Positions 10,371 to 18,714 of a stretch of DNA of 64,000 nt are shown here, piece after piece. Positions within the stretch are counted from its first letter, which is position 1. The number at the start of each line of letters is the position of its first letter. The position numbers were made by a program, and so were the translations under genes. The notes under the pieces were generated by a model. It saw only the letters and a list, made by a program, of their open reading frames with translations. It did no database searches and was not told the origin of the DNA. This stretch comes from Planktothrix paucivesiculata PCC 9631 (GTDB lineage: Bacteria; Cyanobacteriota; Cyanobacteriia; Cyanobacteriales; Microcoleaceae): positions 43,758 through 107,757 of the forward strand of contig NZ_LR735015.1 of NCBI RefSeq assembly GCF_900009265.2, given 5' to 3'.

Positions 10371-11630
10371 ATGCAAGACCTTGGTTTTATCCTGATTGTT
10401 GATGACAACCCCACTAATTTAGCCGTTTTATCCCAAACTCTAAAAAGTGCAGGATTTGCTGTGCGAGTCGCGGAAGATGGAGAAAGTGCTTTAGAATTAG
10501 TGGAACGGAAACAACCTGCCCTAATTTTATTAGATATACAAATGCCTGGGATAGATGGGTTTGAAACTTGCAAAAAATTAAAAGCTGATCCCAAAACTCA
10601 AGAAATTCCAATTATTTTTTTAACGGCTTTAACAAATACTGAAAATAAAGTCAAAGGACTTTCTTTAGGAGCAGTTGATTATATTGGTAAACCCTTTGAA
10701 AAGGAGGAGGTTTTAGCTCGGGTTCGTGTACATTTAGAACTCAAACATTTGACGGAAACCCTAGAAGAAAGGGTGGCAGAAAGGACAGCGATTTTAGAAA
10801 AAACCCAAGTTCAATTAGTGCAACAAGAAAAACTTTCAAGTCTCGGACAATTAGTGACCGGAATCGCCCATGAAATGAATAATCCGATTAGTTGTATTGT
10901 TAATAATATTCCTCCGGCGCAGGAATATGTCATGGATATTAATCATATTTTGAATTTGTGTCAAACCTATTATGATCAGCTACCTGAACCTCTCCAAACT
11001 GCGATTATTTCAACGGATTTAGATTTTATTTTAACTGATTTAAACGATCTGTTTAATTCTATGAAATTAAGTACGGAGCGAATTAAAGATATTTCCACTT
11101 CTTTAAGAAATTTTGCCCGATCTGATGTGTCCACTAAAGTTCTTTTTGATATTCATGATGGCATTGATAGCACACTATTAATTTTAAGTCATCGCTTTAA
11201 ACCCCTAGGGGAAAATATGGCGATTCAATTGCTTAAAGAATATGGGGATTTACCGCCTATTTACTGCTATCCAGGTCAACTCAATCAAGTGTTTATGAAT
11301 GTTTTAGCTAATGCCATTGATGCCTTAGAAGAAGCGAGTAACCATGGACTATTCAACCCTCGGATTCCCCTAATTACAATTCAAACTAGCCAACCAGAAC
11401 CTCAATCGGTTTTAATTAAAATTTCTGATAATGGAATTGGCATGACCAAGGAAATTATTCAGCGAATTTTTGAACCTTTATTTACAACCAAACCCGTAGG
11501 TCAGGGAACAGGATTAGGATTGCTGATTGTAAATGAAATTATTGAAAAACACCGGGGTAAACTCAATCTAAATTCAACCCCAGGAGAGGGCACAAAATTA
11601 GAAATCTTACTTCCGTTGCATGAGCAATAA
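10371..11630 (+). CDS. Receiver-histidine kinase (soluble)
   Basis: An N-terminal receiver domain (ILIVDDNPTN, acceptor Asp-55 in LLDIQMPG, Lys in IGKPFEKEE) is followed by a coiled coil and a kinase core. The H-box is GIAHEMNNPISC, with His-167. The HATPase motifs are NVLANAIDALEEA, ISDNGIGM and GTGLGLLIV. There are no membrane segments. This receiver-first layout is common in cyanobacteria, where the receiver accepts phosphate from an upstream kinase and controls the attached kinase. It is co-directional with the hybrid kinase just upstream, its likely partner. No output DNA-binding regulator is adjacent. Confidence 0.92.
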   Translation: MQDLGFILIVDDNPTNLAVLSQTLKSAGFAVRVAEDGESALELVERKQPALILLDIQMPGIDGFETCKKLKADPKTQEIPIIFLTALTNTENKVKGLSLGAVDYIGKPFEKEEVLARVRVHLELKHLTETLEERVAERTAILEKTQVQLVQQEKLSSLGQLVTGIAHEMNNPISCIVNNIPPAQEYVMDINHILNLCQTYYDQLPEPLQTAIISTDLDFILTDLNDLFNSMKLSTERIKDISTSLRNFARSDVSTKVLFDIHDGIDSTLLILSHRFKPLGENMAIQLLKEYGDLPPIYCYPGQLNQVFMNVLANAIDALEEASNHGLFNPRIPLITIQTSQPEPQSVLIKISDNGIGMTKEIIQRIFEPLFTTKPVGQGTGLGLLIVNEIIEKHRGKLNLNSTPGEGTKLEILLPLHEQ

Positions 11631-11659
11631 GCAATAGACTTGCTATAAAATATTAGTCG

Positions 11660-11796
11660 CTACCGATTTGAATTGAGAATTTCTGGTGCAGTAGATAGGG
11701 TTTCGGCGGCAGTTGTCATCCATTCAAATTCCGTCGGACTCCAAAGATGAGGAAATCGACAATGATGAGCAATTAATAAACCCCAAAGTTGGTTAG
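11660..11796 (-). pseudogene. GAF-domain protein, C-terminal fragment
   Basis: Read on the minus strand from the IS630 border, the frame gives NQLWGLLIAHHC, then FPHLWSPTEFEWM, then a stop at 11660-11662. The LWGLLIAHHC motif is typical of GAF domains in cyanobacterial phytochrome-like or light/redox sensors. Only ~45 codons remain; everything upstream is missing because the IS630 and then an mscS fragment occupy that side. This is a relic left by rearrangement, not a working gene. Confidence 0.72.
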
Positions 11797-11798
11797 TA

Positions 11799-12981
11799 AG
11801 TAGGTGGTCATAAATAAAGTCAATAATAGAAAAAGATTGTTTAGGATAATTCTTGAGAGTTACTCAGGGAATTAAATCGCAAGCGATCGCAGGTACAATC
11901 ATTTCTTTCGTTTCTATCTTCAATGGCTTGAATCACAGCTTGGCTCAAATCATATTCATCTTCAAACATTCTTCCCGCCAGTTCATGAGTTTTTAATTGA
12001 TGCCATTCTGGTTCGATTTCATTCAATTCAGGGCTATAAGCAGACAGGAAGAAAAATTCTAATTTTTTGTCTTGCCACTCCCTTTCTTTTTCTTGTATTT
12101 TTTGACTTTTATGGACACTGTAGTTATCTTGAATCAGTACGGTAATTTGTCGAGTATTTTGAAAATGCTTTTCAGCTTTTTCCGCTTGCCAATCTATAAA
12201 TTTTATGTAATTCTCACTTGTAATTCCTGACAAACTTAAACCGTACTCAAAACTTTTTCCTTTTTCTAATACTCCAATTACATTCAATCTTTTTCCTCGC
12301 TTTTTCGTCTGGTTTATTTGTTTCTGCTTCCCCTTTTTTACATAGGTGTAACTCACAGGACTCCATAAACAAAAACCTGCCTCATCTAAATATTTTAATC
12401 TGACCAAACCCTCTTCTTCATAACGCTTTAACGTCTCCAAATCTCTTTTCTTGCTCGCTGTTTTTTCGGGATTCTGTTTTTTCTTTAAACTGGCTTTTGT
12501 TCTTTTCCAGCGCCAGTCTTTTTTTTTTAAGATTTTTCTAATTCTTTCTGCGCTTAGTGCGATCGCTCTCTCTCGCAGAAGTTTTTCCGACAGTTGACGG
12601 CTATTATAAGTTCTTTCATCTGACTCTATACAAGTTTCTAAATATTCTATATCTTCTTCTTTCCACCTCCGTTTTCTTCCCGAACGAGGAGCATCAAATA
12701 ATCCTTCTTTTTCTTGATTTATCCATCGAGTTATTGTTTTTCTTACCATGGCTTCTGAACACCTTAAAGTCTGGGCTATTTTTGAGACCATCCATCCTCC
12801 ATCACTAAACATTAATATATCTATTCTCTGCCTTGTTCTTTTCGGAACTTTCTCTTGCTGATACAGAGTTAGTAGCTCTTGTTTTTCTTCTTCTGTTAGT
12901 TGAATTCTTAACCTCAGTGGCATGACTATTCCTCTGATATTTCTTCATTTCTTATTTTAACTCTATTTATGACCACCTACT
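11799..12981. mobile_element. IS630-family insertion sequence, copy A
   Basis: The 1183-bp element has terminal inverted repeats AGTAGGTGGTCATAAATA / TATTTATGACCACCTACT and is flanked by TA on both sides, the standard IS630 target duplication. It carries one transposase gene. The other two copies are at 23325-24507 and 37200-38382 and have the same length and the same transposase translation. The left neighbour is a GAF fragment and the right neighbour an mscS fragment, so the two flanks do not come from one gene. Confidence 0.95.
11841..12923 (-). CDS. IS630-family transposase (copy A)
   Basis: This is a full-length 360-residue transposase. The N-terminal ~130 residues are helix-turn-helix domains (VSKIAQTLRCSEAMVRKTI, then a second DNA-binding unit around RQLSEKLLRERAI). 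The DDE catalytic domain is complete: Asp in LKYLDEAGF, Asp in VLIQDNYSVHKS, and Glu in SPELNEIEPEWHQLK. It is expected to cut and paste the element into TA sites. The reading frame is intact and identical in all three copies, so the element is probably still active. Two HIP1 octamers (11883 and 12559) lie inside the gene. Confidence 0.96.
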   Translation of the reverse strand: MPLRLRIQLTEEEKQELLTLYQQEKVPKRTRQRIDILMFSDGGWMVSKIAQTLRCSEAMVRKTITRWINQEKEGLFDAPRSGRKRRWKEEDIEYLETCIESDERTYNSRQLSEKLLRERAIALSAERIRKILKKKDWRWKRTKASLKKKQNPEKTASKKRDLETLKRYEEEGLVRLKYLDEAGFCLWSPVSYTYVKKGKQKQINQTKKRGKRLNVIGVLEKGKSFEYGLSLSGITSENYIKFIDWQAEKAEKHFQNTRQITVLIQDNYSVHKSQKIQEKEREWQDKKLEFFFLSAYSPELNEIEPEWHQLKTHELAGRMFEDEYDLSQAVIQAIEDRNERNDCTCDRLRFNSLSNSQELS

Positions 12982-13526
12982 TAGGACTTAAAACCACCTC
13001 ATTTGTGGCAATTCTAGGGGCTGCTGGGTTAGCTATTGGTTTAGCGTTGCAGGGATCTTTATCTAATTTTGCTTCGGGTGTATTTATGATTTTTTTTCGC
13101 CCGTTTAAAGTCTATGATTATATTGAAGGGGGAGGAGTGGAAGGAATGGTTGAAGAAATCCAAATTTTTACTACTCTCTTAAAAACACCTGACAATAAAA
13201 CCATTATTATTCCTAATAGTAAGCTATACGGAGATAAGATAGTAAATCACTCGATTCAACCGATTCGCCGAGTTGATATTAAATTGAATTTCAGTTACAA
13301 TACTGATCTGGATCAACTTAGGGAAGTTTTTAATACTTTGGTTCAAGCTGAACCCCGGATTTTATTAGAACCGATACCCGATATGGAAATTCAAGAAATA
13401 GCCGCGGGGGGGATTAAAACTTTATTAACGGTTTGGGTGGTTAATTCTGACTATTTGCGGGTACGTTCTGATCTGAATCAAAGGCTTAAACAGAGCTTAG
13501 ATGGGGCGGAAATTCAATTGGTTTGA
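12969..13526 (+). pseudogene. MscS-family mechanosensitive channel, N terminus missing
   Basis: The frame contains the pore helix and beta domain of MscS: TSFVAILGAAGLAIGLALQG, SNFASGVFMIFFRPF, and the EEIQIFTTLL and IIIPNSKLYGD blocks. The upstream transmembrane helices are absent. The frame begins inside the IS630 end, whose inverted repeat supplies an ATG (ATG ACC ACC TAC) in frame with the channel remnant, giving a 185-residue product if expressed. The missing N-terminal part is not on the other side of the IS, so simple insertion does not explain the loss. Channel function is unlikely. Confidence 0.85.
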
Positions 13527-13604
13527 TCCCTTAGTTGTTAAGGTGCGATCGCCAAAATTAGAATTATTTGTGTTATAACTACTCATAAGAGTTAGGCATA
13601 AAAT

Positions 13605-13748
13605 ATGGCATCCGATTTAGATCGTGGAATCATGAAATTTAAAGGGGCGGACAGCCCCACGGCAATTATTATTTCTTCTGTGCTGGTTTTGGGAGGTATC
13701 GGCGTTCTGGTTTGGTGGGCACTGCAAACGGCCTATTCTCTATCTTGA
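13605..13748 (+). CDS. Small single-pass membrane protein (47 aa)
   Basis: ATG at 13605 opens a 47-codon frame. A polar start (MASDLDRGIMKFKGADSP) is followed by one hydrophobic helix (IIISSVLVLGGIGVLVWW) and a short tail. This layout is typical of the small conserved membrane peptides of cyanobacterial thylakoid or plasma-membrane complexes, but I cannot name the family. It lies between the mscS remnant and a probable terminator at 13809, so it may be transcribed alone. The clean hydrophobic segment is the main argument that it is real. Confidence 0.6.
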   Translation: MASDLDRGIMKFKGADSPTAIIISSVLVLGGIGVLVWWALQTAYSLS

Positions 13749-13808
13749 TCAGGAACTATAACGGATATTGATATTAATAAGTCAATCTCCATTACTATTT
13801 TAGCAACT

Positions 13809-13838
13809 GGGTTTCTTGCAGAAATCCGGTTTTTTTTT
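13809..13838 (+). terminator. Probable intrinsic terminator
   Basis: GGGTTTCT, a short loop and AGAAATCC form a seven-pair stem with one bulged T, followed by GG and a run of T. It lies about 60 bp after the stop of the small membrane protein gene. The GAAACC core resembles dispersed repeats elsewhere in the window, so it may double as a repeat element. Confidence 0.45.
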
Positions 13839-13925
13839 ACTTATAACTGTGGGAAACGGGTTATATTAAGATCAATAGGTGCGATTAATCTCCGTCGCAA
13901 GTCTAGCCAAGGAAAGCAAAACAGT

Positions 13926-14834
13926 ATGTTTGAAATTAAACAAGGGTTATTTCAGTTTGAATTTATGGATAATCACGGGATTTTAGGGGTTTCCCTAGAA
14001 GCCGAATTTGACGATATCCGCAAACGCTATATGCAGATCGCCCGTCGTTTGCATCCTGATACCTGTCCCTTTGAAAACCCCCAAGATCGGGAGTTAGCCA
14101 AGCAATTATTAGCTAAATTAGTCAGTCCGGCCTATAATCAGTTTTCTAAGGAAGCAGAACGTAAAGAATATACACTGCTATTAAAAACCATTGGCGATCG
14201 CATTGTTAAAGAACAACATAACCTAAAACCCCAAACCGAATCCGCTCAAAAACTTCTGCAAGCCTCCGATTATCAAAATGCCTATGAAAGTGCGATTAAA
14301 GCGTTAGCAAAACATCAATATGAATCCCCGGAAAAGGTCTTAGAAATTACCGGGCAAATCAGTGAGTTAAACCTGGTTTATTTACTTCGTAAAAATCAAA
14401 AAGGTGCCGCCCCCCCATCTGTCAATGTTCCCGAAATTACTCCCACCCCCCATTCAGCCATACCTAAAAAAGATTCCTTTGTCGAACAAGCCTGTCACCG
14501 TGCCGAACAGTTGATTGCGAGTCAAAACTATGCCCAAGCCGCTTCAGAATTAAAAGATGCTATTAAACGGCAACCTGATAATAGTCATTGTCATGGTTTA
14601 TTAGGGTTAGTTTATGTCAAACAAAATCAACCTAAACTAGCTACTCCCCATATTAATCGGGCCTTACAAATTGATCCCAAACAACCCCAAGCCCTGGAAG
14701 CGAAAAAAGAACTGGAAAAACCTCCAGCCTCCGCCGGGACAAAATCTAAAACCGGTCAACAAACTGCTAAAAAATCCGATAAATCCTCCGGTGGGGGGTT
14801 ATTTGGTGGGCTATTTGGCGGCAAGAAAAAATAG
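13926..14834 (+). CDS. J-domain protein with TPR repeats
   Basis: The N-terminal ~85 residues form a J domain with the HPD motif at residues 43-45 (RRLHPDTCP), the contact that stimulates Hsp70 (DnaK) ATPase. Residues ~85-160 are helical. Residues ~190-265 hold TPR-type repeats (YAQAASELKDAIKRQPDNSH, then HGLLGLVYVKQNQPKLATPH). The C terminus is basic and glycine-rich and ends GGLFGGLFGGKKK. It lacks the zinc-finger and substrate domains of DnaJ, so it is a specialised co-chaperone of a type common in cyanobacteria. Client proteins are unknown. The next gene starts 57 bp downstream. Confidence 0.85.
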   Translation: MFEIKQGLFQFEFMDNHGILGVSLEAEFDDIRKRYMQIARRLHPDTCPFENPQDRELAKQLLAKLVSPAYNQFSKEAERKEYTLLLKTIGDRIVKEQHNLKPQTESAQKLLQASDYQNAYESAIKALAKHQYESPEKVLEITGQISELNLVYLLRKNQKGAAPPSVNVPEITPTPHSAIPKKDSFVEQACHRAEQLIASQNYAQAASELKDAIKRQPDNSHCHGLLGLVYVKQNQPKLATPHINRALQIDPKQPQALEAKKELEKPPASAGTKSKTGQQTAKKSDKSSGGGLFGGLFGGKKK

Positions 14835-14891
14835 AAATTATCGCCAGCAGGGGCATCAAATCAAAAGGTATTAAAGCTGTTTAATGAAATC

Positions 14892-15614
14892 ATGTCTAAA
14901 CTCACGGGTTTATCATCTTCTAAAATAGGATTAACTTGGTTAATTGTGGCAGCTATTGTCACCATTATTTTATGGCAATTTCCTTGGGGAAGTTATATTT
15001 TATATCCCTTCTCTATTTTAGCAACTTGGTTCCATGAAATGGGACATGGATTAACCGCAATTCTGTTAGGGGGCAATTTTTATAAACTATTAATGTTTCC
15101 CGATGGTTCAGGAATAGCCTACAATTCCGTGTCTTTTGGAGGTCGAATTGGAAAGGCATTAGTGGCCATGGGTGGCCCTATGGGGCCAGCTTTGGCGGGG
15201 GGACTGTTAATTTTATCCAGTCGTCGCTATAAAACCGCCCGTTGGTGTTTAATCGGTTTGGGTTCGTTGATGTTACTTTCGGTATTATTGTGGATACGGA
15301 CTTGGTTTGGGGCGGTGGCGATGGCTCTGTGGGGACTATTTGTTTTATTAATCGCTTTTCAAACTCCCCAAGGAATTCAGGCTTGGATGGTACAATTTTT
15401 AGGTGTACAAGCGATTGTGAGTACCTATCATCAAAAAGAATATTTATTTGGGCAAAGTTCAGTCAATATTAATGGTCAACAGTTAGTTTCCGATACCGGA
15501 AAAATAGCCGAATATTTATTTCTTCCCTACTGGTTTTGGGCAACATTGATTATTATTATTTCTACTTTAATTTTTTGGGTGAGTTTGAATATCGCCTATG
15601 GCTCCAATGATTAA
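14892..15614 (+). CDS. M50B-like membrane metalloprotease homologue
   Basis: This 240-residue integral membrane protein carries the zinc-binding signature HEMGH at residues 48-52 (TWFHEMGHGLTAILLGG), the start of the site-2-protease / M50 active site. Several hydrophobic helices follow. A GPMGPALAGGLL stretch around residue 95 could be the loop after the first catalytic helix. The second zinc-ligand motif (NxxPxxxxDG in true S2P enzymes) is not obvious, which fits the 'M50B-like' subgroup of uncertain activity. The final ~30 residues include a last transmembrane helix. It is co-directional with the J-domain gene. Confidence 0.75.
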   Translation: MSKLTGLSSSKIGLTWLIVAAIVTIILWQFPWGSYILYPFSILATWFHEMGHGLTAILLGGNFYKLLMFPDGSGIAYNSVSFGGRIGKALVAMGGPMGPALAGGLLILSSRRYKTARWCLIGLGSLMLLSVLLWIRTWFGAVAMALWGLFVLLIAFQTPQGIQAWMVQFLGVQAIVSTYHQKEYLFGQSSVNINGQQLVSDTGKIAEYLFLPYWFWATLIIIISTLIFWVSLNIAYGSND

Positions 15615-15723
15615 AAATACAGTTTTAACTCATTCTTAGTCCGTGGGTAACAGAATACGGTATGGTAAGGAAAGTTACAAATTGATTGGTTTGTAACTCT
15701 ATGTTAATTCTTAATTCTCCAGT

Positions 15724-16956
15724 ATGGTTTATCAACCCCCATCGGGTGCGCGGGATTTACTGCCCCTTGATGTTGCTCAAAAAATTTGGATTGAACGGCG
15801 CTTACAACAGGTGTTTCACCGTTGGGGCTATCATCGAATTATCACCTCCACCCTAGAACGGTTGGACACCCTCATGGCGGGAGGGGCGGTACAACCCTCA
15901 ACCGTGATTCAATTGCAAGATGCTGAAAATCAGGGTCTAGGACTGCGCCCCGAATTAACCGCATCCATTGCCAGAGCCATTGTCACCCGGATGGGAAAAC
16001 TACCATCATGGCCCCAACGCCTCTATTACAACGCCAATGTTTTTCGCAAAGGCAAAGCCCTGGATCACGGACAACAGTTAGAATTTTATCAAGCCGGGGT
16101 AGAACTCCTGGGTGCGGGGGGGTTACGGGCTGATTCGGAAATTCTGTTATTGTTGCGGGACTGTCTGCAAAATTTGGGCTTGGGTAATGCCGATTTAATA
16201 ATAGGAGAAGCGGGTTTAACTCAATCGTTATTATCACCTTTTCCAACTAAAGAACGGGAAAAAGTCAGAACCGCGATCGCTAATTTAGATAGAATTGGTT
16301 TAGAATCCCTATCCCTTTCCTCCGAACTGCGAGAGCGAGCCTTATTTTTATTTGATTTACGCGGTCGTCCCGAAACCGTATTATCCCAAGTTTCTCAACT
16401 TGATTTAGATCCCTCCCAACGGCAAGCAGTTAATAATCTCAAATCCTTGATGGAATTATTACAAAACTGTTGGGAAAATTCCGAAATCAAACCCTCAATT
16501 ACCCTGGATTTAAGTTTAGTTCAAACCTTTGATTATTATACCGGAATTGTGTTTATTGCCGTGAGTGATACCGCATCTGGAGCCAGGGTATTAGGACAGG
16601 GCGGACGTTATGACCAACTCCTAGGGCTATACCATCCCCAGGGACAAACTGAACCCGGAATAGGATTTTCTTTAAATATTGAAAGCCTGCATCAAGTGTT
16701 ATTAGGACGGGGTGAACTCCCCCATCAAACCCCTGCCAGTGATTGGTTAGTGGTCGCCCAAACCTCTGAAGCCGATGCAGCCGCCTTTGCCTATGCCAGT
16801 CAGTTAAGGTGCTCTAGTGAGTTAGTCCGGGTGGAAGTGGAGTTAGGGCGTCGGGAAACCTCCGAAGATATCCGCGACTATGCCCGCCGTCGAGGCATTG
16901 ATCAAATTGCTTGGGTTAATATTAACGGCGACCCAACAATTGAAAAAATAATCTAA
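15724..16956 (+). CDS. hisZ: ATP phosphoribosyltransferase regulatory subunit
   Basis: HisZ is a catalytically inactive paralogue of histidyl-tRNA synthetase. It joins the short form of HisG to make the first enzyme of histidine synthesis and gives it feedback sensitivity. The protein starts GARDLLPLDVAQK and keeps the class II synthetase core (RPELTASIARAIVTRM, then RLYYNANVFRK, then TFDYYTGIVF, then GQGGRYDQLLG). At 410 residues it lacks the C-terminal anticodon-binding domain of a real HisS. hisG is not in the window, as is usual in cyanobacteria, where his genes are scattered. Confidence 0.92.
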   Translation: MVYQPPSGARDLLPLDVAQKIWIERRLQQVFHRWGYHRIITSTLERLDTLMAGGAVQPSTVIQLQDAENQGLGLRPELTASIARAIVTRMGKLPSWPQRLYYNANVFRKGKALDHGQQLEFYQAGVELLGAGGLRADSEILLLLRDCLQNLGLGNADLIIGEAGLTQSLLSPFPTKEREKVRTAIANLDRIGLESLSLSSELRERALFLFDLRGRPETVLSQVSQLDLDPSQRQAVNNLKSLMELLQNCWENSEIKPSITLDLSLVQTFDYYTGIVFIAVSDTASGARVLGQGGRYDQLLGLYHPQGQTEPGIGFSLNIESLHQVLLGRGELPHQTPASDWLVVAQTSEADAAAFAYASQLRCSSELVRVEVELGRRETSEDIRDYARRRGIDQIAWVNINGDPTIEKII

Positions 16957-17064
16957 GTTTAGAGTAGGAAAAGGGGGAAATTTTCTAATTCAGTTTTCTC
17001 CCTAGCAAATCCGCCAATTTTTAACCCGAATTACATCTTATTTTCCAGGAGGAGAAAACTAACC

Positions 17065-17292
17065 ATGCCCCATAGTATTGTCACTAATATTTGTGAAGGT
17101 GTCGCCGATTGTGTGGTGGCTTGTCCGGTTGCCTGTATTCATGAAGGGCCGGAAAAAAATATCAAAGGAACAGATTGGTATTGGATTGATTTTTCCACCT
17201 GTATTGACTGCGGAATTTGTCTACAAGTTTGTCCCGTAGAAGGGGCAATTGTACCAGAAGAACGCCCGGAATTACAGAAAACTCCCCAATAA
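17065..17292 (+). CDS. Two-cluster ferredoxin (7Fe/8Fe type)
   Basis: This 75-residue soluble electron carrier has two cysteine motifs. The first is spread out: Cys-10, Cys-16, Cys-20, Cys-24 (CEGVADCVVACPVAC). The second is the standard CIDCGICLQVCP at 46-57. The first motif's wide spacing resembles seven-iron (3Fe-4S plus 4Fe-4S) ferredoxins. A strong ribosome site (aggagg) precedes the ATG. Its redox partner is not indicated by neighbours. A heptamer array and a large inverted repeat follow directly. Confidence 0.9.
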   Translation: MPHSIVTNICEGVADCVVACPVACIHEGPEKNIKGTDWYWIDFSTCIDCGICLQVCPVEGAIVPEERPELQKTPQ

Positions 17293-17304
17293 AAAGGGAA
17301 TCGG

Positions 17305-17336
17305 GAATTACGAATTACGAATTACGAATTACGAAT
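17305..17336. repeat. AATTACG heptamer array
   Basis: Four to five copies of AATTACG follow the ferredoxin stop codon and run into the left arm of the inverted repeat starting at 17333. The array orientation matches the arrays at 4361 and 50199. Confidence 0.8.
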
Positions 17337-17510
17337 GGGTAATACTTCGACTTCGCTCAGTAATGGGTAATGGGTAATAAGCTTCTGTAGCATAGTGTAA
17401 ACAAAAGATATAAAATCTTTAATACACAAGCTAAAATTGCAATAATAGAAACACAAATTCCTAAAACCCCAAAACCCTGTTACTGAGCGAAGTCGAAGTA
17501 TTACCCATTC
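17333..17510. repeat. MITE-like element with 31-bp perfect inverted repeats
   Basis: Bases 17333-17363 and 17480-17510 are exact reverse complements (31 bp). The arms contain ACTTCGACTTCGCTCAGT, a motif that recurs widely in bacterial genomes. The ~116-bp centre is AT-rich and has no ORF. It lies between the ferredoxin and MoxR genes. No target duplication was recognised, so it could be a miniature transposable element or a large extragenic palindrome. Confidence 0.7.
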
Positions 17511-17533
17511 CCTGAAAAACCTGATGATTTAAT

Positions 17534-18478
17534 ATGGAACATAATATATCGGGTCAAGAGATTTATCAAAGAATTAATAATAATATTCAGCAGGTAATGA
17601 AAGGGCAATCCCTAGGGATTAGAAAGCTATTAGCTGCCTTTTTTAGTGGGGGTCATGTTCTACTTGAGGATTATCCCGGGACAGGAAAAACAACCCTGGC
17701 TAAAGCCCTTGCCGCTTCCATAGAGGCTAGTTTTAAACGCATTCAATTCACCCCGGATCTTTTACCTTCAGATATTTTAGGGGTTTCTATTTTTGACCAG
17801 CATGAGCGCGGCTTTCATTTCCATGAAGGGCCGATTTTTGCTAATATTGTTTTAGCCGATGAAATTAATCGCGCCTCTCCTCGAACTCAATCCGCTATGT
17901 TAGAAGCCATGGCAGAATCTCAAGTTAGTATTGATGGAAATTTGAGAAAACTCAAGGATTTATTTTTCGTAATTGCCACTCAAAATCCCGTGGAATCTCG
18001 GGGCACCTATCCCCTTCCTGAAGCCCAAATGGATCGATTTGCCCTACAATTTAGTTTGGGTTATATTCTCCCTGAAGATGAAGTAAATTTACTCTCAGAT
18101 CAAATTAATCAAAATCCGATTGATACCCTAAAATCCTGTGTTTCCTTGCCAGAAATTTTTGCTTTAAAACAACAGGTAAAACAAATTAGAATTAGTGCGG
18201 AAATCAAGCGGTATATTGTAGATTTAATTAATGCCACTCGCACCGCAGCCGATGTACAATTAGGAGCTAGTCCCAGGGCTTCTATTGCCTTAATGAAAAT
18301 AGCCCAAGCCTTAGCTTTATTTGATGGCTATGAATTTGTTACCCCCGAACATATTCAGGAATTAGCGATTCCAGTTATTGCCCATCGTTTAGTCTTAGAA
18401 CCCCGTTCAAGATTTACAGGGAGAACCGCCCCAGTTATTGTAGAAGAAATTATTAAATCTGTTCCTGTTCCTGCTTAA
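17534..18478 (+). CDS. MoxR-family AAA+ ATPase
   Basis: This is a 314-residue AAA+ ATPase. The Walker A motif is GTGKTT at residues 49-54 (EDYPGTGKTTLAKAL). The Walker B motif is in VLADEINRASPRTQSAMLEAM. Sensor 1 lies around IATQNPVESRGTYPLPEAQMD, and the arginine-rich lid is at the C terminus. MoxR proteins act as chaperones in assembling multi-subunit or cofactor-containing complexes and usually sit beside DUF58 and transglutaminase genes. That is the case here: the DUF58 and transglutaminase genes follow at 19424 and 20773, with a fibrillin-like gene between. Confidence 0.93.
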   Translation: MEHNISGQEIYQRINNNIQQVMKGQSLGIRKLLAAFFSGGHVLLEDYPGTGKTTLAKALAASIEASFKRIQFTPDLLPSDILGVSIFDQHERGFHFHEGPIFANIVLADEINRASPRTQSAMLEAMAESQVSIDGNLRKLKDLFFVIATQNPVESRGTYPLPEAQMDRFALQFSLGYILPEDEVNLLSDQINQNPIDTLKSCVSLPEIFALKQQVKQIRISAEIKRYIVDLINATRTAADVQLGASPRASIALMKIAQALALFDGYEFVTPEHIQELAIPVIAHRLVLEPRSRFTGRTAPVIVEEIIKSVPVPA

Positions 18479-18566
18479 ATCTATTAGAAACCGGGTTTTT
18501 GCATAAATTTTATTTGGGTTGCTCAAATTTTAAGAAAAACTTGGTTTCTGAGATTTTTGAATAATA

Positions 18567-18594
18567 GTAGGGGTAATTCATGAATTACCCCTAC
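18567..18594. repeat. 28-bp perfect palindrome
   Basis: Bases 18567-18580 and 18581-18594 are exact reverse complements, sharing the core of the 34-bp palindrome at 5347-5380. It lies between MoxR and the fibrillin-like gene, flanked by GAAACCGGGTTT-like motifs (18486-18500, and a related stretch at 18660-18675) and a GCGTAAGTCCT remnant like the end of the element at 40318. Confidence 0.75.
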
Positions 18595-18714
18595 ATCTAG
18601 GGTTACATCCCCAAATTTGCGTAAGTCCTGTTTTATTTTAGATTGCTCAAATTTAAGGAAAAACTCGGTTTCTGGAAGGGTATAATCAATAATAGTCAAA
18701 TCAATTAAATCACC

